In this document: in pieces, positions 12,696-25,937 of the stretch
How the letters are laid out: each line of letters starts with the position of its first letter
Numbering within the stretch: the stretch's first letter is position 1
Assembly (NCBI GenBank): GCA_023238725.1
Contig: CM041535.1
Location: 27,085,978-27,149,977 of the forward strand
Direction: 5' to 3'
From: Scortum barcoo
Taxonomy: Eukaryota; Chordata; Actinopteri; Centrarchiformes; Terapontidae
Length of the DNA stretch: 64,000 nt
The notes under the pieces: generated by a model
Databases searched by the model: none
What the model saw: only the letters and a program-made list of their open reading frames with translations
What the model was told of the DNA's origin: nothing
Translations under genes and position numbers: made by a program

Positions 12696-14232
12696 AAACC
12701 TGAGTAAAGGAGGCTGCTGGGACTTATTGAAGGAGAGTGAAGGTGTGGCTGTTAAAGTGAACCCGATCAGCTCCAAACAGACACCTTTACGCGCAGATAT
12801 GCGTCAAAGTGGCTCCATAAAATCCACTTTAAACCCAAAGATATGTCCACATTTACTCTATACAAACAGGAGATACATCATATTTATTCATGTTTTATAA
12901 AGAAATCACATCACACCTTTCATCTTGAATGTCCTCATATGAAAAAATGAGTTTAAATGGTTTTCTCAGAGCATTTTATAACGTGCTCACTCCCTAAAAA
13001 TAATACAGAATTTTATGTTTAAATCCAAAAACTCCTGTTCCCTAAATTTTGACCAGACACAAAATAAATGAAATCTTTCAGTTATTTGGATTTTCATGAT
13101 CAATTCATTCATTTTAATGAGTCATTTAGACCTGGATAGTAGATTTTAATCCACAATTTGAAGCTCTAAAGTCTCCTCAGCGCTGTCAGCAAGAAAACTC
13201 TGCTGAAGAAATATCGATCACTTTAATTATTTATTGGCCTGGAAGTAGTCAAATAAAAAAAAGAAGAAGTAATTTAACTACTTTTACAATGTAGAAGTAC
13301 CGAGGACATGACCTCAGTTTTCTTAATGGTGGTTATGGCCCTGACTCAATATAGAATTTATTGTCTCATTTATAAAATAACCCTCCTGCAAGAACATTTG
13401 GAGCATTATATTCAAGGTAGTCCAGTATTGAAGTAAAAAATTAAGAAATGTCAAGAAAAGACCAACAAACTGTCTTAATACTTCCTGTCTGTGGCCCCTA
13501 AGATGTGAACATTTAAAATAAAATACCTCACAAATATAACGTGACATTTAAAATGAATCAAAAAGAGGTTCGGTAACAGCTGATTTGTATCAAACAAACA
13601 GGAGGAAATTGTGCATTTGTTGGGGACTATTTCCAGTGGCGGATTAATCCATGTTTGCCTGAACGTTTTTTTTTTTGGTAGTTTTGGTATTTAAATCAAA
13701 TGTGTTGACAGTAAGATCTATAATATCACCAGACTCTAAACTATTTCTGTCAATAAGACAGATAAATGTTTTTTAATGAGCCAAAGGACAAAAACATATA
13801 ACTGTATCAGCAATGAAGCAACAAACAAAAATGAAACCACCAAGAAGAACATGGATGGATTGATGGATGGACGGATAGTCGGGCGCTGACCTTTGAGTGT
13901 GTGTTTGTCCCATAATTTGTGTGCGATGCTGACCGGCTGTGTGGGCGTAAATGACTCTTTGGCCCTCGGGGATGCTGATGTCCGGGGCTCTGTTGCTATG
14001 GAAAACCAATGCATTTCCCAGCAGTCACCTGCTGGCACATTTAGTAGCTCCAGTAAACTCTCTGTGGCCTCTCAGGTCACAGCAGAAATGATGCTGAGGG
14101 ATCAATGTGATATCTAAAATGTAAACCTGATGCCGTGAAGCCACGTGGAAGAGTCTGACTTTGACTTTAGATGGTTTTCAAAATGTCTGACAGGAGAGTG
14201 ACGAGGATTCAGAGAGAGTCGATGTTTGTTTG

Positions 14233-14233
<1 letters not shown>

Positions 14234-14305
<72 letters not shown>

Positions 14306-14337
14306 CTTTATTGATCTCCAAGAGAAATTCACAGGAT
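14234..14337 (+). repeat. (GATA)n microsatellite with repeat-element end
   Basis: About 17 GATA units (14234-14304) run directly into TACTTTATTGATCTCCAAGA and GAAATTC. This junction is seen at the end of a widespread fish retroelement, so the tract may have been seeded by an insertion tail. The element's class is not determined here. Confidence 0.85.
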
Positions 14338-17300
14338 TGGATGGAGACTTCTTTTTCTTCCACTGGTCATGAAACATTTTAGCGACTCTCGACTCTTGAC
14401 AGTCATTTGCATCAACCAGCTCACACTCAACCAGTTAACACTCAGCCTCATGTAAACAAACCAGCGTGCAGAGATGAGCAGACACCTAGTTCAGCTAGCA
14501 TGCTAATTCCTGCAGCTTCTAATACAGGAGTATGAATACTGTTTTTCTGTGTATATTCATGTCCTAGTCTGAGAGTGTTAAAGTTTATATGGAAAGTTTT
14601 CGAAGTGTTGCGAAAGGTTAGAGAAAAATCAGGAAGTCAGTTCAAAAATATGTAAATCTTCCTTTAATTTCTGAGGATGTTCATGAAAAATTAAAAACAA
14701 TTATTTGTCCTGTGTACAACGATTACATGGAGCATGAACTTGCATGGATTACATGAGATTCTGGGGTCACTAGGTCCTTCTGACAATGTTTAAAATGTAT
14801 TTAGAAAGAAAATAAAAATTAAAATAAATAAAATAAAAACCAAAATAATAAAATAGAATGTAGATTGAAAATAAAAAATGAGACTAAACTAAACAAAACT
14901 ATGCAACTAAATAGATCAAATATACAATAGAATATAGATAATACTGTAATGAAAGAATATAATGTTCACAGTGCATATTGATATTTGTGCAAATATTTAA
15001 GATTTTATATACTGAAGTTCGGAGACATCCACTTTTAAGACTTCTGCTGCCTGGTCCGTACAATAAAAAAAACAAACCTTTACACTTTACACAGACTGTG
15101 GACAAAATCTTTATATTGTATTATTATACTGATGCCACCATTTTACCAACATTTAAATGAGAATCTTTACTTTATAATAATATTTCTCATGTTTTTGGAT
15201 ATATTGTCTCATTTACCAAATTTCCAAATTCTTATAACTTTCATCTCTTTAGTTCCTCGTGAAACCAGCATATCTCATTAGAATAAACATTTTTCTTTTT
15301 AACATGAGTGTCGCTGTAGGATGGTTGAATCTGTTGATGCAGGTGTCCACGTTCAACACCTTTGCTGTGATCCAGTCCCACGCTGCCACTGCAGTGATGC
15401 TGCACGACACATGAACCAGCCTGAGTTTCCATATCGAGCCCGTCGGCTATTTTTGGTGCGTTGGATGACGTGTTAGCCAGAGTGACTTTCCCACGATACG
15501 ACACTCTGCTGCCGACCATCGTCACACCCACACAGGAAGCAGAGGAAATGAGATGATGATGATGATGGTTGATCTCCTCTTATGTATGTGACTCTTCATC
15601 CTGCCTGCTGGTCTTTTACTATCATCAGTGCACATTTTTTAAATGCTGCCTAACAGAAGGAAAGCTGAATATTAGCAACTCATAATTCAAGTCCATAATC
15701 AAACATTGAGACCAGCAATCTCACTCTTCTTCTTCATATTTGAGTACAATAGTTCAGAACAGGGTGAGCAGGTCACATTTCCATCTGTCGTCACATTAAA
15801 GGTTGAAGAACCTTTGCTTGGGTTCCTTCAGTGTTTAGATTTTTCTTTCCATTTGCTAATGCAAATGTAATTCTGGTGTGGGACCAGATTTACTGCATAA
15901 AACATGAAGGAAAAGTTAAAAATAAAGTTCATATTCCTCATTAATGTTATTTCAGGGAGATTATTTAACTGACTTGTCCTCATTAACACGTGACAACAAA
16001 ACACAACCTCATGTCACCTTGACATGGTTGGATGGTTCCTAAACCATTCCTCCTTTTTCCTTTATAAAATCATCACATCCCATATTTAACGCTTCTGTTC
16101 TTTCTCTAAAATACTTAACAGACACAAATACATTTTATCTTTATTTTTTATATTGCAGATAATTTATTCAGTGAAATCTTCTGTTGTAGTTTGTAATAAT
16201 TTCAATTATTTATAATTCATTGGTCTTTTTGCAGAACACTGATGAAGGTGTAGAATAAAGTTTTCAGTCATGAGGTGATTATCTTTTTTTCATCCCTGAT
16301 GTGAAGGAAGAAAAATAATGCAGCATCACAAAGAGTGGTGCGGTCTGCAGGTCGGAGGAGGCTCTGTGTTTGCAGAGGTTTGCGCTCCGCTGGCTGCCTC
16401 AGTGTTTAATTGTCGGGTTGCTTTGGGAGCACTCAGCCTTGAACTAAAAAATGCAAAATGTTTAATGGAGTGCAGTTAGCCTGTGAAATGCTAACCGTAA
16501 ACTAGAGGCTTATTTAGACTTTCACCTCACCTTCATTAATAACTTTGAAGCAGACTGGTCCAAATCTGAACACTCAGACAGGATACCAATTTTTTTTAGA
16601 ATCAATACAAATGACATTTTCTTGGGATATCAATATCTTGAATTGTCATCATAGAAAATAGATTATGTCTCATAATCATCAGTCTTTGTTATTAAATGAT
16701 GCTGAAAATCACAACAGATGACCCTGTTAAGACATTTGTAGAGAACTTTTTAAATAAAAGCTGGAAAACAAAAGGTCAGACATACAAACTGTTTTCATCG
16801 TTTTCCCACTTTGCTGCTTTCAGGCCAAAATCTCACATCTCTTACAGTGACTGACAAACTGTAACCCTGTAATGGTCATAGGCTTAAAGGAAAAGGTTGA
16901 GCTTTTGTTAATTTCTGTTGGTTACAAACATTGTCGGTACTGTCAGCATGTCATTTGTTCAAAAGTGTGTTTGCGTTTCCTTCACAGGGACCTTTGTTGG
17001 CTTCTTGATTTGCACTGTGACTCACCTGGTTTTTCTTTAGTAGTTGTTTTTAGTTTGTGCAGATTGAACCAACGAGAGCTAATGTTTGTTCATTTAAAGG
17101 TTTCAGCCAGGCAGGCTGTTGTCTTTGTGTTTGGCCAAGCTAAATGTCTCCTGGCTGTAGCTTCATACTTATCGGACAGAGAAGAGCAGTATTTAGATTT
17201 AGTATTTAGTATATAGTATTAGTATTTAGAGGATTTGCCAAAATGTTGAACTACCCCTTACTAGTTTTCACATCTAAAAACACCAATTTGGTTAAGAAAC

Positions 17301-17544
17301 AAACATCAGTCAGATTCATCACCATGAGAGTCAAACCTGCTAATATTTGCACTTGGCTCACTGTAAATGTATTTATTTTTTGAGTCTCGGCTTAATGTAC
17401 AGGCTGAAATGTGCGCTGAGCCATAACAGATAAAAGATAAAAATCGATCAACAGTATTTTCAGTAATGGCCGCTGGCAAGAGAAACCAGTTTAAACATTT
17501 TGGAGCTGCAGTGGAGTCATAAAATTTTATAGCAACATCATTAT

Positions 17545-17993
17545 CGCTCTTCGATTTTCCTCCTCCTCTTTTCTCTTGACTCCATCTTCATCATCACCCT
17601 TCTTTTACTTTCTTTATCTTTCTCTCTTCACACCTTCTTTTCTTCGGCTCCCTCTCCTCCTCCTCCTCCCCCATCACTTTCCCTCATTTTCCTCTGAGCC
17701 CTCTCATGCCTCCCATCTCCTCTAATCCCTGCATCTTTCTCCTCGTTACTCACCTCCCCTTGTTTCGTTTTCCTTCCTCTTCTTCCTCCCCTCTTTCCTC
17801 CCTCCTTCACTCTCCCTCTTCTCATTATCTTCTTTCTATCTGTTCTATCTATTTCTCTCCCTACTGACCTTTGCTTCCCTCCTCCTTTATTCTCCTTCTC
17901 ATCCTCCTCTTATCTCTTCCCTCCTCTCCCTCCATTTCTCTCTGACCTCCCCCTTTCTCTTATTTTCCTCTCTTCGTGCTCCTCCTCCCTGCA
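17545..17993 (+). repeat. Long polypyrimidine (C/T) tract before FAM163B coding exon 1
   Basis: About 450 bp in which the + strand is almost entirely C and T (TCCTCCTCCTCTTTTCTC style), ending in CTCCTCCCTGCAG at the acceptor. It acts, at least at its end, as the 3' splice-site pyrimidine tract. The length is far beyond the usual 15-40 nt. Such polypurine/polypyrimidine DNA can form triplex (H-DNA) structures. Confidence 0.9.
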
Positions 17994-18017
17994 GGCTGTT
18001 GATGGAGAGGATTTCGA

Positions 18018-18110
18018 ATGTCAGCCGGGACAGTGGTCATCGCAGGAGGAATTCTGGCTACAGTCATCTTACTGACCATCGTCGCTGTATTGTGTTTATG
18101 TAGGTTACAG
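18018..18110 (+). CDS. FAM163B: FAM163B coding exon 1 (N-terminus and TM helix)
   Basis: Exon begins at the acceptor TGCAG|GCTGTT (17995) with 23 nt of 5' UTR. ATG at 18018 is the only start that gives the family N-terminus. Thirty-one codons end in L-Q, then the donor CAG|GTGAGA. The 941-bp intron that follows is purine-rich between about 18530 and 18945 (AGGAAAC/ACAGG-rich text, possibly an old dispersed repeat) and holds no other exon. Confidence 0.93.
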
Positions 18111-19498
18111 GTGAGACTGTTTCACTCTTCATCCATCACACCGAACGTTTGACAGAACAAACATGATAACTGATTTTTACTCCACCACTGCAGACGTCTA
18201 CAGACCGCTCGTACTGTGAAGATTTACGTGTGTTTGAAAATGTAAAATATGTCAAAAAGACACTCTGATCCAAAAAATAATCAGCTTACAATCAACAAAC
18301 TGAAACCTTAATAAAACTAAAAGTCTGCAGCCACGCTAAATGCTAACATGCAGAATCTAAGCAGGTGTAATATTTAAGGCTGATGGTGTTTGTTCTGCGG
18401 TGTCAGAGCTAAAGTTCAAGAATAAACAGAATCTATTGGACCCTCTGATTGTCTGAACAAATGTTCCAAGAGTTGTTCAGTTATTTCACTGATTCAACAC
18501 TGATCCATGAGGACTATAAGTTATGTGGAGCAGGTGGGAGTTGATGTAGAAAAAGAAAGAAAAAAAAAGAAAGAAAAACAGCGGCACACAGAGGAATGAC
18601 AGACAGACAAACAGGAAACAAAGAACAGGGAGTGATATTTGTAGAGTGGCTGAAGTGCAGACAGGTGAGGACACTAACGAGGGAACAGGTGAAATAATCA
18701 GGGCGGAGCAGGTGGTAAACACACAGCAGGAAGTAAAGTGTTATACATGAAAAGAGAGGTAAGTTTACAAAATAAAACAGGAAGTGTGGATAACTAAACT
18801 GAAAACAGAGGAAGTCAAGACGAGAACAGGAAATAAGGCATAATTAGAGGACACAGGACACAACAAGAGAGAGACAAAGAGAACACATGAAGAAGAAACA
18901 CCAGGAAACACTTGAAGCTCGGGGCAGGGACGTGATACAAGAACTAACTTTCAGTCTTTAATAGATATTTTGATTAGCATGATGGCTAACTTTGACCCTG
19001 CTTGTTTTCTGACTCTGACCTGTGCCTCTCTCTTCCTGTTGGACGCTCCAGTATTACTGCTGTAAGAGGGAGGAGTCTGAGAAGGGGGAAGAGGAGGAAC
19101 CAGAGCTCGCCACCATGTCGCCGTCCCGCCCCCTGGCTCTGTCCGCTCCCCCTTCGCCTCCAACGCCGGAACACTTTGGCGGCGGCGAACCGGAGAATTA
19201 CCCCCCCACCTTCCTCACCGAGGCCAACGGGCCTGCTAGCTACTCTCCCACGCCGCCGCCTCGCCGGTGCCAGCGCTCACACGCCTTCTGCCCGTCCTGC
19301 GCCCGCTGCTCGCTGCCTTTCTACCTGCAGCACCCGGAGAGGCTGTGCAACGGCGGGCGCAGGATCAGCTACAGGACTGTGCAGCAGCAGGACCTGGAGC
19401 TGCCCATGGACCTGGCCAGCTTCTACCAGAAGCTCAACCTCATCCGCTCTGTCACCATGAGGGAGGTGGTCACCCACAGCGTCAGCACTGACGTGTAG
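18018..19498 (+). CDS. FAM163B: FAM163B, two coding exons (18018-18110, 19052-19498)
   Basis: The two exons join in phase 0 to give 179 residues plus stop. The family's usual length is about 165. Residues 1-31 contain the invariant family start (M-S-A-G-T-V-V-I, family consensus M-T-A-G) and one transmembrane helix at about residues 5-27. It is followed by the juxtamembrane C-R-L-Q-Y-Y-C-C-K cluster, whose cysteines are likely palmitoylated. An acidic EKGEEEEPE stretch, a proline-rich middle, a cysteine-containing segment (CPSCARCSLPFYL, about 104-116) and the conserved SVSTDV end follow. That end fits a class I PDZ ligand (T-x-V). The function of FAM163 proteins is not established. FAM163B rather than FAM163A is chosen because ADAMTSL2 is the convergent neighbour and because of the LELP segment and MRE...STDV end. 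Confidence 0.93.
18530..18945. repeat. Purine-rich intronic stretch, possible old dispersed repeat
   Basis: Dense AGGAAAC, ACAGG and GAGGAC words on the + strand, ending GGGGCAGGGACGTGATAC. Similar text occurs inside fish interspersed repeats I have seen, but I cannot assign a family. Confidence 0.25.
19052..19498 (+). CDS. FAM163B: FAM163B coding exon 2 (cytoplasmic tail)
   Basis: Acceptor GCTCCAG|TATTAC is followed by 148 codons and TAG. G+C and CpG content are much higher than in the flanks, so other frames on both strands are open here; only this frame gives family-like protein. The last residues are V-S-T-D-V. Confidence 0.93.
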   Translation, partial: YYCCKREESEKGEEEEPELATMSPSRPLALSAPPSPPTPEHFGGGEPENYPPTFLTEANGPASYSPTPPPRRCQRSHAFCPSCARCSLPFYLQHPERLCNGGRRISYRTVQQQDLELPMDLASFYQKLNLIRSVTMREVVTHSVSTDV

Positions 19499-19894
19499 GC
19501 GCAGGCAGGGTGGAGGCAGCGCCGTCCTGCTGGTGTGGAGGAAAGTTTGATTCATACAAACAGCACTGAGTCGTCTGCAAACACGCTAAATTATCATGTC
19601 AGTGTGGTGCTGTGCTGCACTGAGGCCTGATGTAACGCGTCTCCTGGCAGCCATATTGGAGGTCTGCAGCTCTGGAACAACTGCTAACAGCTGAATGAGT
19701 GTAAACGTTTGCTTCTGACGGACTTAAACATACAATTTTTTGTCAGTTTCGACTAAAAACTGATCCTTTTGTGACCAATATGTCTGATTTTGTGTTTAGA
19801 AAAATAGCCTGTTTGCTAATTAGCTAGTTAAGTAGCTAACCAATATATGTGTATTAAAATATAAAAATGACAATTTACAAGTTGAGCTGTTGTC

Positions 19895-19900
19895 AATAAA
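19895..19900 (+). terminator. FAM163B: Candidate FAM163B polyadenylation signal
   Basis: A canonical AATAAA about 400 bp after the stop codon, in TGTCAATAAATTT. A second AATAAA lies at 20418-20423. Either could end the mRNA; the choice is not resolvable from sequence alone. Confidence 0.4.
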
Positions 19901-22900
19901 TTTAACACTGATTTTATTTGTTTGAATGCACCACAGAAAAGATGGAGATGGAGGTAAAAATCTAAACAAGTTCAGTGCAAATGGGATGTTTTCTAAATGA
20001 AGTTAATGGCTGGTTAGTTTCTTTTGAAGGACAAATTTGATCTAATTGCCAACAAATCCCATGTTTGGACTCAAACCAACAGTGAATATATCAGCATATC
20101 ACAGCCTCTATTTCCTTTGAATGTGGATTCATCCACTGCTGAAAATAGTCCCCAACAAATCCTCTATTCCTCTGATTTGTTCAATCAAAAACTACAATAA
20201 GCTGAATTTTAGGGAGTGACTCTGTCTGTTATAAAGAGGACATTAAATATTTGTTAAGCTGGTTTTAAAGGAGGAAGCAGTGGACTAGAAGCTGAAATTA
20301 CTAAGAGACACATTACTGGTTTTGGTCTTTTCATGGGATTTGTTAGTAAGAAAAATATAGAGTTATAACTTGTTCACTTATTCTTTAAACTCCAAATCAA
20401 GATTGTTTTGGAGAAGAAATAAAGCTAAAGACATGTCAGACTGTCACTGACTTCACCGACAGTCACAAAGAGCTTTTTCACTTTACTTTGGTTTTTTTTT
20501 ATAAGAAATCCATTATTTGTGTACAACCAAATGTCCAACAGATCAGAACTGAATATACAGAAAATATGTATGAACTTTTCAGTGTATTTATGGTACCACT
20601 TGACTGTGATTAATTTATGCAGCGAAAGAAGATACAAGAGGATGTTCACAAAGACAAAAAGGTTTTTTTCTTGTTTGTTGGTGTTGCAGCAACTATACTG
20701 TGTCCAATAACTGTTATGTTCACCTTTATTTCTTCACTTCACACCTCATAAGAACCAGATAGTATGTTTAAATACATTTTTATAGTTTTTTTATTATCTT
20801 TTCAGGCTATCTGTTCTTATCTTATCTTATTCTGCCTGATCACACCTCCTCCTGTGTGCAGGTTTAAGCAGCCAAACTGAAAACACTTGTTTGAACATGT
20901 GAGCAACGTTTAAGGTTTTAAAACCAACACAAAGAATACAGAAGGTCAATTCAACTTCAGTATTTTTACTCTGATATGAACGACTGGGGAAAACCAATTT
21001 GTGTGTACAAATGATAAATTCAAGAGTAAAAATGACTAAATGGATGCACATATCTTGACATCAGAAATTCAGTTTAAATTCAATTATAAACTGTAATTAA
21101 TGAATAAATATTGTCTCTAAACCACACACAATTATCACCACACATTTTGAATTTTATATTTACAATTTAATATTGGGTTTTAAGTAAAAGTAAAAACTAA
21201 AGCGGTTTCCATGCAGATGCTTTTCTGTTTGTGTTTGCTGGTTTAGATAATTGTTTTTCATCTGTATTTGATCATAATTCAGACTTTGGAGAGCGGCTTG
21301 TCTTACTGTCAGTACGTGTTTCAATGTGTGACTTCATGTTTGTCTGCGGAGCGTCGCGGTGCAGAAAACAAAGTTTAAAGGGCTTTTCTGAAGCATTCAA
21401 TGATCCCATGACTGTGATTTCTGGAAGACATTTATTTCCTGATAAAGATGCTCCTGTAGATAGCTGCTGTGCTGTAGGATGGTTCAAATAATATCTGAAG
21501 ATAGAAGAGGTATTGAGCATTTAAATAAAGAGCAGATAGAACATTTTGTTTTCTCCTAATGATCGTACAGTAGACGGGTGTTTGATATTTTCCTTCACAT
21601 CAGTAAAGAAAACAGCTCATTCAGATTCTTCAGAATACTTCATGAAACGCTTCTAAAGAAAAAAAGGACTAAAGCTCTGTCTTGTAGTTTTTCTTTCTGT
21701 CACGGGTTATTTGCCCCTCTGTGTTTTACATGAAAGTGTGTTTTCCCTTATATAGATTTAAGTGCAGAACCTGCAAAACCCTAAAACACCTCTGTTAGGA
21801 TGAATGGATGTTGGATGTCAGGATGTTCTTTATGTCTGGGCCATTCACCCAAGGGATTTCAACATCATTTTTCAGAAGTAGGGAAACTTTAAAATTTGTA
21901 AATCAACAACTCTGGTGATGCTGCCTCTTGTGACCTCTGACCTGTTAGATAATAAAGGCTTTTTGGCCCGAACCTCCTGCAGTGTCATAAATTTAAGATC
22001 ACACAAGCAGCAGCTGGAAAAGTGACAAAGTAAAGAACTGAAAATAAAATGCATTTTTGAATGTGCTCTTTATTTGCATTATTCTCCAGCAGTGGAAAAG
22101 AAATTTAGAAGTTGCAACAGAATCTACCTAATTATCAAAAAGAATATGGGGATATTTTGTGTGCTTTACTTGGTAATTTTAAAACTTTTGTTTCTACTTT
22201 TTCTGTTTTTGCATCTTTAATCTTTGTCTGTAGTGACGATGCTGCACAGAGTGAGCTCATTATTTCTTTCTCTGTTAAAAACTGTGATGTGTACTATGAC
22301 ATGTTTGTTTGTTCACTATGATGTGAACAAACCAAATTCATGCTTCTCCTCACACCTGACACCTCAGAGAGAGTTTCTAACATAAAATGATGATCCTGTT
22401 GATCAGAAAAGCCTCAGACGTGAATCTATTCAGGGTGTTTTCAGGGAAAAAGATGCAGGTTTTACACTTTATTTTGCAAAGTTCCTGAAGAAGAATGAGT
22501 GCAGAAAGACTTTATTATTCAGTGACATCAAATCTGTTTTTAGAGAAGCTGAAACTGCTTTTTTTTTCTTTCTGCTTCAGTAGTTTAAGAGTTTTTCCTG
22601 CAGTTTGGTGGATGAGAGGTTCGATGCTGTCTGGCTGACCAGCAGGGGGCGTCAGCTGCAAACCTGCATCTACTGCAGCTGCTGTGTGCGTGAGTGTGTG
22701 TGACTTCATTTACAGTGTTAATAAAATGATGCAAAGCTGTTTGGTATCTGTGTAATGCTGGTTGGAGAACAGAGACAGACTCAGATCTGTTGTTCTGTTT
22801 TGACCCTCATTAAATCAGACGGGTCCATTTGTTTACATCAGGAGACGCCTCAGGGGGAAGAGTGGAGGTCATCAGAAGGTTTTATTGGATTCATAACTGT

Positions 22901-24299
22901 GATTTACAGACTAAAATATTCCCCCAAACACCTGAGCTGAAGATACACAGAAAACATTTTTTTATTTCTTTTATTCCAAGGCTGCTCAACCAAAGCCTAC
23001 AAGTCCTGAAATAAATGAGGAAACAGTGAAAACCTTTTTGGTGTTTGCCTTCACATACACTTTCTTCTGATACTTTACCTTAACATGTAGAAGAAACTGT
23101 GCATATATTTACATTTTACTTCTTGGTAATGACACTTTTTGCCCTCAAAAATGTTTATAAAGTTACCTGGAGGTCCAATAATTCACACTTGGGGGGATAT
23201 ATATTAGTGTAGACTGTACTTCAGTGGATGGAAACTGTACTCGTATTTCTGAGACAGACTACAGAAAAGTAGTTTTAAATATAAGTAACGGGTGTCTTTT
23301 CCCATCTCTTTCTCCAAATAGAGGCATCAAATCCCCCCAAAATGATTATTTTGTCATGGTTAACATAACTGTCCTATGAGCAATGCATATATGAGAGTTT
23401 ATGTTTCCCTTTTATTGTTATATTTTATTTTTCTTATGTTCAACTGTGAGGTCCACATTCACTGTATGTAATACACTGATTCCTATAAAAACCACAAATG
23501 GGCAAATATGTTCATTTGAACTGTTATTTAATTGAAATACAAGTCAGTTAGCATTAGTTTTTCAGTTTATTATCAACAGTACACAGTTTCCATACTTACG
23601 TTTTGTACAAAGAGGTATCAGTTATATAAAAACACAGTACACAATAGTTAAAAATGAGACATATGCACGTCTGAATACATTTCAACCATACTTCAAGTGT
23701 CAGGAATCTTTCTTTCTGTGTTTGTATTAACTCTCTCCTCCACTGTCACACACACAGACGAGAACTGGCATCAGATGACCCGATGAATAACCACCGGCTG
23801 GCATCGGGAGCGTCGCGATAAATGAAAATGTGCTATGTGCTAATAAATATGCTTCCATGTCCTGCAGGCACGCCGGCACGACGCCAAACGGCAGGCGGTG
23901 GAATGGAAAATATAAACTTTTTACATGCCAGACACCAAACTGAAACACAAATAAGATTTCATAAACAGTATCTGTATTAAATATTCTAGTCATGCAGTAT
24001 AGAGAAATAATTTAATGCATCTTTTCCTTTGCAGCGATGGAACGACAGGAACACGCTGCTAACTGATGATGGAGGTCTGAAAAAAAAAAACATTTGAGTG
24101 CTGACTCCACTTTGTCTCCAACTCCACATTATGTCAGAGGAAGATCTGATAAATAATCATTAACAACTAATAGAAAGGCTCAAACTGTGTGGATTTATAT
24201 TTTAGAAGTGCTCAAATCTTTAATAATTATTTGATAATTAAGTATTTATTTACTTCTCTTCAAGGCTCGTATTTTGCTTTTTGTCCAATTTTTTTTCTG

Positions 24300-24305
24300 T
24301 TTATT
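24300..24305 (-). terminator. ADAMTSL2: Candidate ADAMTSL2 polyadenylation signal, copy A
   Basis: AATAAA on the - strand, about 360 bp beyond the copy A stop codon. It is identical to the site at 34659-34664. Confidence 0.4.
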
Positions 24306-25937
24306 CCAAATGAACTAGAAACAAATGTTGTCTTGTGCTTGGAAGAAGAGAAGAAATAAGGAAAAAGCAAATAAAGAATGACAAATGTGTGTTTTTATGT
24401 ATGAACGCTGAGGCTTACATCAACAAAATGTTTTTTTTCTCAACACCAAGACGAGCAGATTCGATCATTTTAAACTGACAACGTGTGAATCCCTGTTACT
24501 GGAGGAAGCTCTGCCTCTTAAAAACAGGAGAGTGCCTCCAACTCTGACCTCCGCCCTCCTCTCACTGTTCGCAGCAGCCGTGGTACTTCGTGGACGTAAA
24601 CGTACCCATGTCTTTCCTCGTGCCGGAGTCAGAGTCGGGGTGGAGGGAGGCTGCGGCGTCCCGGACTAGGAGGCTGGAGGTCGAACGGCGCGGCAGGAGT
24701 GGCAGCAGGCCTTGCTGTAGTACCAGTGGCTGCACAGGTTGACCTTCAGCGCCAGCAGGCAGTTGGTGGAGGGCCGATCCTGGCAGCTCTCATCTGGGAC
24801 ATAGTTCACACGAGGTGGGGGTCATTTCAGAACGAGGACCAGAATGAGTTATCTTTGAATGAAGACTGAAGATGTTCAGTTTAAGGGAAATATAGTACTT
24901 TTTAACCTGCGTGTTACAGAAAACCTTTCAGAGTTTTTCAGATGTTCGTCCCATCTGATGGAATAATTGTGCCCCTTTATAGCTGCTGTTTGCTATTTTA
25001 TGCTTCAAGTTTTCTTCAATTTTACTCAGAAGTCACATGGAGACAAATCCACTGTAAAAGAGATACCTGCTCCCTCCACCTGACTCCACCTGCAGCTTTT
25101 TGGTTGACCTACTCTTAAATAAAAAACTCAACATGCCTGCACACTACGAACACATTATGTACCAACTACTGTACTAAATGAGCCATACTACCTCTACAAC
25201 AATGGGAGAATTAAACCATGTATAAAAATCTGAAGTGATGATTCCCGCCCTGACATTAATGACATTAATGTCAGACACAGTGGTGGACTCAGACTGTCTG
25301 TGGGGTGATACAAAACAAAAAAGGGCAGCAATGTGAAGAAAGTCGCGATGCATTTATGGTGAAACATTTCTAAAACCTGGTTAAGATTCAAACAGTTTTA
25401 TTATATGACTCTGATTGAAGTATAACTGCAACACATTTGTCCTAAAGCTCCTAAAACTCTCCAAATAAACTTTGATTTTCCATAAATCATAAACTGCAGG
25501 TGAAAGGAAACAGAAAGATCTATTTAACCTGACCATGTTTCCCTTCACACAGATTATTAAGATTTGATTTGTGGTGAGAATAATCTGATTTTCACATTTT
25601 GTTAGAACAAACAGTAGATTTTGTTGTCTGAAATATATAACAGCATTATGTAATAAAGTGAGCAGTGTGTGTGTTGAAGCTCCTGGATCAGAGCAGCAGG
25701 TGTCCTCAGGTCTTACCTGGCGGCTCGGTGGGGCAGGGCTGCAGGGTGCAGGTCTGTTTGGCCACCGGTTTGGTGAGGGGGTCACATCCTCGGACCAGCT
25801 CCCTGCCCTGATAACACTTCACGTCCCTCATCCTCACGCCCACACCACACGTCTTAGTGCACTGAGGACACACAGAAACACATAATGAATTATCTCCTGA
25901 TCGAGATAATGAAGCTGTTATTAGGAGAAGAGAGTGT

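Larger units (their letters stand above)
12306..17994 (+). other. FAM163B: Putative FAM163B intron 1 (5.7 kb)
   Basis: No coding exon is visible. The stretch holds a (GT)n tract at 12650-12695, a (GATA)n tract at 14234-14304 followed by TACTTTATTGATC, and a GC-richer block at about 13890-14050 with an RFX-like site. The final 450 bp are almost pure pyrimidine. If the first exon lies elsewhere this is simply upstream sequence. Confidence 0.4.
19499..24665. other. Convergent intergenic space and 3' UTRs (first contig)
   Basis: Between the FAM163B stop and the ADAMTSL2 stop (copy A) I see no further gene. It includes the FAM163B 3' UTR, AT-rich spacer, and the ADAMTSL2 3' end. From 21142 on it is repeated at 31501. 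A GC-richer patch at about 23740-23900 (GGCATCGGGAGCGTCGCGAT and the following 100 bp) may be a conserved element. Confidence 0.6.

Noticed and set aside
19002..19555. Other long frames on both strands over FAM163B exon 2
   Set aside because: High G+C removes stop codons; only the frame ending at 19498 gives a FAM163 protein that splices in phase with exon 1.
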